A stretch of 12,224 nucleotides of DNA from assembly GCA_030039655.1 (NCBI GenBank), contig JASHVC010000736.1, positions 1-12,224 on the forward strand. Reading direction: 5' to 3'. The position numbers were made by a program, and so were the translations under genes. This document shows, piece after piece, positions 7,609 to 12,224 of this stretch. Source of the stretch: Xanthobacteraceae bacterium. Its GTDB lineage: Bacteria > Pseudomonadota > Alphaproteobacteria > Rhizobiales > Xanthobacteraceae. The notes beneath the pieces were generated by a model. It saw only the letters and a program-made list of their open reading frames with translations. It ran no database searches and was not told the origin of the DNA. The number at the start of each line of letters is the position of its first letter. Position 1 is the stretch's first letter.

Positions 7609-8220
7609 GTGTGGCGCAGTAGTGTGGCGGCCAAGAAGCAGCACGCAAAGGTCCCGCCGAAGCGGAAGGCGGCGAAAAAGCCGTTTGATTTTCAGCTTTT
7701 GCGGCGGATGGCGTTATGGAGCTTAGCGGCTGCCTGCGCGCTCGCGCTTGCCGTCCTCACCTCCAAAAGCGAAGCCGGCGCGGAACGCTTGGCCGCCGTG
7801 ATGGCTTCGCTTCGCGGCGAGCAAGCCACACCACCCTTCGATGCACGGGTCGAAACCCGAAAACTTGGCAATGCCTTGCGCAGCTTGAGTTCGGACAACG
7901 ACCAGCTCCGGTCTCGCCTTAGCGCTGCCGAGCGCCACGTGGATGCTGTTGAGCGCCACGTTAATCAAGTAGATGACGTGACCGGTTCACTTAAAAAGCA
8001 GATCGACGCGGTCAAAGCTGAGGCGGAGGCTCCGCGGCCGGCCGATACGCCGGCGGCGCCGACCACCCCCGCCGCTGGCACGGCCTCGCCGACGCCGTCA
8101 CCATTCCCCGCACCACCCCCTTTACCGACACCGCCCCCCAAGGGTGTCCAGGCGCCGCTCCCGGCAAGACCGGTGGCGCCCGGCTCTTCTTCGTTGGAGA
8201 CGCCGAAGCACGGGATTTGA
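7609..8220 (+). CDS. uncharacterised membrane-anchored coiled-coil, proline-rich protein
   Basis: I do not recognise the family. The frame is open far upstream, antisense to glmU, so the start is a choice: the GTG at 7609 has GGGAG seven bases before it and gives 203 residues; the GTG at 7624 is the alternative. The protein has a very basic cytoplasmic head (KKQHAKVPPKRKAAKKP, 9-25), one membrane helix at about 35-51, and a predicted coiled coil at about 82-140 that includes a tandem heptad-like ERHVDAV ERHVNQV, encoded by an 11-bp direct repeat 21 bp apart. Residues 141-195 are an alanine/proline/threonine-rich linker. This layout suits an inner-membrane protein with a periplasmic coiled coil that reaches across or scaffolds something. 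Its stop is 21 bp before the next gene, so the two are probably co-transcribed. That it is a real gene rests on this coherent domain pattern. Confidence 0.65.
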   Translation: MWRSSVAAKKQHAKVPPKRKAAKKPFDFQLLRRMALWSLAAACALALAVLTSKSEAGAERLAAVMASLRGEQATPPFDARVETRKLGNALRSLSSDNDQLRSRLSAAERHVDAVERHVNQVDDVTGSLKKQIDAVKAEAEAPRPADTPAAPTTPAAGTASPTPSPFPAPPPLPTPPPKGVQAPLPARPVAPGSSSLETPKHGI

Positions 8221-8241
8221 CGGCCAGCGGTCGGCGCTGCA

Positions 8242-8634
8242 ATGAGTTGGTGGATGCGTCGCCCGCTTTTCCAGCCCACCGCCCGCCAGACGAATTGGCT
8301 GCTGGTCATCGGCTTCTTGGCCTTGGGCGAAGCGCTGTACATACGCTTTCTGGCTATTGAGAACCCCAACGTCGCGCTCGCCTGTCAGGCAGGCCTGAAA
8401 ACCTGGCTCTGCTCATCGTGGGAGATGTCAGTGGTGCTATTCCGCCACGAGGTGTTCGGCATAGTCGCACTCGCCATCGCCTTGCTCAACCTGCTTCGGC
8501 CCTCGCTCGTGCTCGTCGCACTCACGCTCGCCGTGGCCAGTTTTGGTGTCGTGCTGCACAACGTCGATCTCTCGGCGCTTGCGGTCGGTCTATTCATTTT
8601 AAGTCTGGCGCGTCCCGCGCCCGCGCCAGAATAA
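8242..8634 (+). CDS. uncharacterised small four-helix membrane protein
   Basis: A 130-residue, strongly hydrophobic protein I cannot assign. Membrane segments lie at about residues 19-37, 70-86, 88-106 and 108-123. The loop after the first helix contains Cys48 and Cys57 (ACQAGLKTWLCSSWE); depending on topology these could form a periplasmic disulfide or a redox pair, but no family motif such as DsbB or VKOR is evident. The ATG at 8242 has no clear ribosome site; the ATG at 8254 (residue 5) is an alternative. It follows the coiled-coil gene by 21 bp on the same strand. Its last 41 bp overlap the end of the convergent ndvC-like gene. The regular helix pattern makes it a probable real gene. Confidence 0.7.
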   Translation: MSWWMRRPLFQPTARQTNWLLVIGFLALGEALYIRFLAIENPNVALACQAGLKTWLCSSWEMSVVLFRHEVFGIVALAIALLNLLRPSLVLVALTLAVASFGVVLHNVDLSALAVGLFILSLARPAPAPE

Positions 8635-10228
8635 ACGCCAAGCAAAGCTGAACGGCGCAGAACCACACGGCTTGCCAATTGGCGAAGCTCTCATTGAGCA
8701 CAATATAGATCGCCGATAGCGCGAGAACGCAGGCAGCGACCCGTTCCGCCACCGCGCGCGCGCCGAGCTGCCGCGGCGCGGAGAAAAACAAAACCAGGAA
8801 AGGCACGATAGCCGCCGTGAAGGGCGCGAAATCGATGTCACGGTCGCGAGGATCAAACACCAGACCGAGCGCCGCCTGGATGGCGAACAGAACGACCGCG
8901 ATAAACGTGAGACCGAGTACCAACGTCAGCGCGGGCCGTGATTCGCCGCGACGGCCAAGCAATGCGGCGAAGGCTGGTAGCGGCCGGTTCAACGCACATG
9001 CGACGGCGCAGACGATGGGCGCAACTGCGGCAACGGCCGCGAACGAAAGCAAACGCAGCCAGCCAACCGCCGTGTAACTCTCTACGGGGATCGTCTCGAG
9101 GGTCCAGCCAAAGAGCACTGCTGGAAGAAACGTGAGCGCCGCGATCCGCCACCACAACAATTGTGGAGGAGCCGACTTCTTGCGGGCAGCCATGAAGGCA
9201 GCGCCGAACGAAAAAGCCGCCAGCAATATCCCGGCTAGACCCTGCATTCGCCAGGCGGGGTGATCGGAAACGCCGCCGCCCGCGAGGTTGAATTTCGGTT
9301 GCCCGGTGGCGCGGCTGAAAATCCCCCATTCGCCGCCGACCGATCCTTCGAGCCAACGCTTCCAAGGTTGGTTGAAGGCCTCAACAACGTTGACACGGAA
9401 ATTGTCACGCTGCGCTAGCGCCAATGTCTGTTCGATGGCGAGCGCCTGGTTTGAAGGCGATGGCCTGGCGTCCTCGCGCATGCGGCCGGCGCTTGGCCAG
9501 CCGAATTCGCCGATGAGGATCTCCTTGTTCGGAAACGCCGCGGCGATCCTGTTGTGGATGCTCACCACGTGCGCGGGTGCATTCGCCGCCGGAATTGGGA
9601 AATCCTCCCAGTACGGCAGAATGTGAATGGTCACAAAGTCGACCGCGCTGGCCACGTCCGGATAGCGCAGCCAAAACTCCCAGACGTCCGCATAGGTGAC
9701 GGCCTCCGGCACCTGGGATTTTACCTCGTGAATGGTGCTTATCAGGTTGGTCGCGGTCATTTCGCCGCGGAGCAGCACTTCGTTACCGACAACGATCGCG
9801 GCGACGACGTCGGGAAATTGGTTCGCGAGCTTGATGGTCATGGCGACTTGCGCCCGGTTCTTTTCCGGGTCGCTGGATAGCCACAGCCCCTCCAAGACTT
9901 TGAGGTGGTACTTCCGGGCGCTGGTCAGGACGCTTTCGATACCATCTTTAGTCGAATAGGTGCGGACGCAATTGCTGTAGTTGGAGAGCAACGCCAGATC
10001 TCTGTCGATCTCCTCCGGATAGACCTTGGTGCCCTCGACGAGCGGGTCCTGGCCATTCTGGTACGGCACGTAGGAGACGCAGTAGAGCTTTCCGCCCCCC
10101 GCCAATGGCGAAGGCGGCAGTACGACCGGCAAGCCGAGCCACCACCAGACGGCGCCGATCGCAAGCGCCGTCACAACAAACAGCGCCAGCGCCGGACCAA
10201 TCGCGAGTTCATTTTCGGGTCGAGACAC
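8594..10228 (-). CDS. ndvC: membrane-bound GH17 beta-1,3-glucanosyltransferase, NdvC-like
   Basis: A 544-residue, roughly 59-kDa inner-membrane protein. One helix at about residues 10-36 is followed by a periplasmic GH17 domain (about 46-320) and then about seven membrane helices (about 329 to 535). GH17 hallmarks are IVVGNE with Glu150 as the acid/base, LIGEFGWPSAG with Glu241 as the nucleophile, HILPYW (202-207) and VVEAFNQPWK (281-290). Bradyrhizobium japonicum NdvC is described as a protein of about this size with several membrane segments and similarity to a fungal beta-glucanosyltransferase; it is needed for beta-1,6 linkages in periplasmic cyclic glucan. Size, topology and the neighbouring ndvD- and ndvB-like genes all agree. 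The start is a GTG with no good ribosome site, enclosed in an inverted repeat. The 3' end overlaps the convergent small membrane-protein gene by 41 bp. Confidence 0.85.
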   Translation of the reverse strand: MSRPENELAIGPALALFVVTALAIGAVWWWLGLPVVLPPSPLAGGGKLYCVSYVPYQNGQDPLVEGTKVYPEEIDRDLALLSNYSNCVRTYSTKDGIESVLTSARKYHLKVLEGLWLSSDPEKNRAQVAMTIKLANQFPDVVAAIVVGNEVLLRGEMTATNLISTIHEVKSQVPEAVTYADVWEFWLRYPDVASAVDFVTIHILPYWEDFPIPAANAPAHVVSIHNRIAAAFPNKEILIGEFGWPSAGRMREDARPSPSNQALAIEQTLALAQRDNFRVNVVEAFNQPWKRWLEGSVGGEWGIFSRATGQPKFNLAGGGVSDHPAWRMQGLAGILLAAFSFGAAFMAARKKSAPPQLLWWRIAALTFLPAVLFGWTLETIPVESYTAVGWLRLLSFAAVAAVAPIVCAVACALNRPLPAFAALLGRRGESRPALTLVLGLTFIAVVLFAIQAALGLVFDPRDRDIDFAPFTAAIVPFLVLFFSAPRQLGARAVAERVAACVLALSAIYIVLNESFANWQAVWFCAVQLCLAFILARARDAPDLK

Positions 10229-10235
10229 CGTCTCG
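10221..10235. repeat. perfect inverted repeat enclosing the ndvC GTG start codon
   Basis: CGAGAC (10221-10226) and GTCTCG (10230-10235) are exact reverse complements with three bases between. In the ndvC mRNA they would pair as a six-base-pair hairpin with the GUG initiator straddling the loop edge. Such a structure could lower translation initiation, or the DNA symmetry could be a protein site. The sequence is certain; the role is inferred, and the very tight loop may open the closing pairs. Confidence 0.5.
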
Positions 10236-10434
10236 GATTAACCTTGGCGGCGTGCTGTGCCAAGCGGCGGTGAATAGAGTGTGAGTGAAGTTTAACGCAT
10301 GCTGGACAAATCAATGAAGTTAGGTTGTGTTTCCGTTGGCCACGCCAGCAATGGCCCGCCCCAATGGTGGCATAATTTGGTGGCCCAGGAGACGTCCCAG
10401 CTACCGGCCATCGCGGCCCAACCAAGTCGAACCA
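10236..10434. promoter_or_regulatory. divergent control region between ndvC-like and ndvD-like genes
   Basis: About 200 bp that must drive ndvC leftward and ndvD rightward. On the plus strand TGGCATAAT at 10368-10376 resembles an extended -10 element, without a good -35 at the proper distance. Leftward, TTGATT and TTGTCC lie near 10305-10316 without a matching -10. The ndvD frame is open through the right half, back to a GTG at 10327, so part of this stretch may be coding. Confidence 0.3.
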
Positions 10435-10926
10435 ATGCCCCATCGCGTGCTGAGCGCCGCCAGCGGTTTATTCGCGGCGATTTGGCTTCTGGCCGCCACT
10501 CTGGCCCTGTCGACCTCCCCATCCTTCGCCCAAACCCCCGATGGGAAGCCCGCAGATAAACCGACTCCGCCCAGCCAAGACCAGTTTCACAGGCTCGACG
10601 AATATTCCGAAGCCCAGCGCATGATCGCCGGCCCGGCCGGCAACCCCGAATGCGTCTGGCTAGGGCGCCGCGTCGTGAGCCTGCTGTGGCGGGACGACAT
10701 CGAAACCGCTTTTCGCCACCTCGATCTGTATGATCGATTCGGCTGCCCGGCAGGCCATATCCAGGCAAGCTTCCGCTGCCTGATTCTCCATGCCAGCACC
10801 ATCGACCCCAAGGCTAACGACAGCCTGAACGGGCGGATTCAAGCCTGCTGGATTAACCCGACTCAGCCGGCTCCGCCTCCCCCAGCGCCGTCCGCTGCCA
10901 CTCCTCCGCCGACTACGAACCATTAG
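10435..10926 (+). CDS. ndvD: small exported protein, NdvD-like glucan biosynthesis accessory protein
   Basis: The ATG at 10435 gives 163 residues starting MPHRVLSAASGLFAAIWLLA, a signal peptide or anchor ending near SPSFAQ (about residue 32). The exported part holds a compact core (EAQRMIAGPAGNPECVWLG, RRVVSLLWRDDIETAFRHLDLYDRFGCP, ASFRCLIL) with four cysteines, including those in NPECVW and RFGCP, so disulfides are likely. The tail is proline/alanine-rich. B. japonicum ndvD lies between ndvC and ndvB, encodes a protein with one membrane segment, and is needed for glucan production in vivo although it is not thought to be a synthase; this gene has the same position and topology. It is shorter than the reported NdvD; a GTG at 10327 would give 199 residues. 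Neither start has a clear ribosome site. Assignment rests mainly on context. Confidence 0.7.
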   Translation: MPHRVLSAASGLFAAIWLLAATLALSTSPSFAQTPDGKPADKPTPPSQDQFHRLDEYSEAQRMIAGPAGNPECVWLGRRVVSLLWRDDIETAFRHLDLYDRFGCPAGHIQASFRCLILHASTIDPKANDSLNGRIQACWINPTQPAPPPPAPSAATPPPTTNH

Positions 10927-10937
10927 CTGCATTTGAC

Positions 10938-10952
10938 GGCTAAGCATTAGCC
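10938..10952. terminator. short hairpin after the ndvD-like gene
   Basis: GGCTAA and TTAGCC pair perfectly around a GCA loop, 12 bp past the stop codon. The following bases (ACGTTTGCCTTTGC) contain no proper T run, so termination would be partial at best, and it may instead be an mRNA-stabilising hairpin before ndvB. Confidence 0.3.
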
Positions 10953-11146
10953 ACGTTTGCCTTTGCGGCTGGATGTAAGCCTAAAAGCTTCTCACAATTC
11001 TGTTTGTTGTCTTGAATTTGCCATGCCTGCGCGCTACCTCAGTCGCGCCGTTCGCAAGGGAGCCTTACCCTCCTTACGACCATCGTCGAACCTCGGGGAC
11101 AGGTTCGGGCCCGTGCCTCTTTGCCCCGCCGTGGTTGAAAAAATCT
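10953..11146 (+). promoter_or_regulatory. gap upstream of the ndvB-like gene
   Basis: About 190 bp with a T-rich patch at 10998-11020 that could hold a promoter; no well-spaced boxes are evident. The ndvB frame is open back to the TAA at 10982, but the translated residues look unlike protein, and no ATG or GTG start is present in that frame. I see no other gene here. Confidence 0.3.
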
Positions 11147-12224
11147 ATGCGCACCGTCGCTGCTGTGCTCGCGCTCGTGTTGTGCGTGCATGCCGGCCTG
11201 TGGGCTTTCCTGCGAACTGGAGCCTCGGCTCCTGATTTCAACGGCCAACTTGCCAGCGTTTCGTACGCTCCGCCTCCGAGTCTGCCGAATCCCTACGCTG
11301 ACGAAGACCAGGCGATCGGCAACCAGATCCGCTCGGATCTCATGGCCGCCGGGGCCAGCTGCCCTGTATCGGTTGCTGGGAACGCCGAGGATTTAAAAGC
11401 GGCCGGGCAGAACACCGCCGAAAAACAGGCGGCCGTGGACCAGGCTGCCGCGCGTATCCGCGCCGATCTCAAGGCCATAGCGCCCCACGCCCGAGCGATT
11501 CGAACCTATTCGTCGAGCGGCGTTGCCCGACTGATTCCCCCGATCGCGAACGAATTTGGCCTAAAGGTCACCGTCGGCGCGTGGGTCGGCAAAAACGTCA
11601 CCTGCGACGACAAGGTCAGCAACCAGCGGGAGATTCGCGCGGCGCTCGATCTCGCCCGGCGAAACAGCAACGTTAACGCGGTCGTGATCGGTAACGAGAC
11701 GATTTACCGTGGCGACCTGACTATCGATCAATTGATCGGACTCATCAAGGACGCCAAGCAATCGAGCCCCGTCCCGGTCACCACCGGTGAAATCGGCTCG
11801 GTTTGGCTTGAGCATCCCGAACTGGCCTCATCGGTCGACTTCGTCGCCGCGCACGTGCTGCCCTATTGGAATGGCATCGCGGCGCCCCAAGCGGTCGATC
11901 ACGCCATCGAGTTCTACGACATGCTGCGCCGGCAACTGCCCGGCAAGCGGATCGTGATCGCCGAGTTCGGCTGGCCGAGCGCCGGGTACAATTTCCAGGC
12001 CGCTAACCCTGGCCGAGTCGAGCAGGCGACCGTGCTGCGCGACTTCGCGCGCCGCGCCCAAGCTTACGGCATCGATTACAATATCGTGGAAGCGATCGAC
12101 CAGCCCTGGAAAACGTCAGAAGGCGGTGTCGGCCCTTACTGGGGTATTTTTGACGCTTCGCTGCAGCCTAAGTTCCCGTGGACCGGAATCATTGGCGACC
12201 CTGACTACATCAAACACGCCAGCC
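11147..12224 (+). CDS. ndvB: membrane-anchored GH17 glucan synthase/glucanosyltransferase, NdvB-like (partial, N-terminal part)
   Basis: The frame stays open from the ATG at 11147 to the window edge (359 codons). Residues 4-22 (VAAVLALVLCVHAGLWAFL) form a signal anchor. A periplasmic GH17 domain follows from about residue 33: Glu184 in VVIGNET is the acid/base, Glu273 in IAEFGWPSAG the nucleophile, with HVLPYW (236-241), VEAIDQPWK (314-322) and YWGIF (331-335). These motifs match the NdvC-like protein, so the two GH17 domains are related, but here about 42 extra residues lie between the first strand (SVSYAPP) and the RTYS segment. In proteobacterial NdvB proteins a GH17 domain is joined to a membrane GT2 synthase; the GT2 part should lie off the right edge. 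With ndvC and ndvD it should make cyclic beta-(1,3),(1,6)-glucan. The start lacks a clear ribosome site; a TTG at 11135 is an alternative. Confidence 0.82.
   Translation, partial: MRTVAAVLALVLCVHAGLWAFLRTGASAPDFNGQLASVSYAPPPSLPNPYADEDQAIGNQIRSDLMAAGASCPVSVAGNAEDLKAAGQNTAEKQAAVDQAAARIRADLKAIAPHARAIRTYSSSGVARLIPPIANEFGLKVTVGAWVGKNVTCDDKVSNQREIRAALDLARRNSNVNAVVIGNETIYRGDLTIDQLIGLIKDAKQSSPVPVTTGEIGSVWLEHPELASSVDFVAAHVLPYWNGIAAPQAVDHAIEFYDMLRRQLPGKRIVIAEFGWPSAGYNFQAANPGRVEQATVLRDFARRAQAYGIDYNIVEAIDQPWKTSEGGVGPYWGIFDASLQPKFPWTGIIGDPDYIKHAS

Noticed and set aside
7930..7961. 11-bp direct repeat in the coiled-coil gene as a mobile or CRISPR-like repeat
   Set aside because: Only two copies 21 bp apart, in frame, encoding a repeated heptad; it is explained by the coiled coil.
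10957..11235. Small open frame of 92 codons running into the start of the ndvB-like gene
   Set aside because: Different frame from ndvB, no ribosome site, no recognisable protein character, and it overlaps the signal-anchor coding region.

Overview
The window is about 12.2 kb of high-GC DNA that reads as an ordinary alphaproteobacterial chromosome, most likely from the Hyphomicrobiales in or near Bradyrhizobium and its relatives. The main evidence is the right end, where a divergent cluster matches the ndvC-ndvD-ndvB layout described for Bradyrhizobium japonicum. The TRAP transporter, the glmU-glmS-DUF502 run and the even base composition also fit. No rRNA, tRNA, insertion sequence, integrase or CRISPR array is visible.

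Left part (1-3232): a TRAP transporter operon, dctP-dctQ-dctM, runs leftward off the window edge; dctM is cut after 282 codons. It is divergent from a FadR-type GntR regulator whose ATG sits immediately beside a perfect 29-bp palindrome. This suggests a ligand-controlled, autoregulated uptake system for an organic or sugar acid. No catabolic genes are visible, so the substrate is open.

Middle (3284-7417): a leftward set glmU, glmS and a DUF502 membrane protein. GlmS makes glucosamine-6-phosphate and GlmU turns glucosamine-1-phosphate into UDP-GlcNAc, the precursor for peptidoglycan and lipid A. The intermediate mutase GlmM is not in the window.

From 7609 to 8634, divergent from glmU, lie two genes I do not recognise: an anchored coiled-coil/proline-rich protein and a small four-helix membrane protein with a cysteine pair. 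The second overlaps the 3' end of the next gene, which is convergent, by 41 bp of coding sequence.

Right part (8594-12224): a multi-pass membrane GH17 glucanosyltransferase (ndvC-like, minus strand), a small exported protein (ndvD-like) and the N-terminal part of a membrane-anchored GH17 protein (ndvB-like, running off the right edge; a GT2 synthase domain is expected beyond it). Together these probably build periplasmic cyclic beta-(1,3),(1,6)-glucans used in osmoadaptation and, in Bradyrhizobium, in nodule development.

I found no clear sign of a wholly undescribed system. The most interesting points are the unusual regulatory geometries (the operator beside the regulator start, the hairpin over the ndvC start codon), the convergent coding overlap, the two unknown genes and the insertion inside the NdvB GH17 fold.
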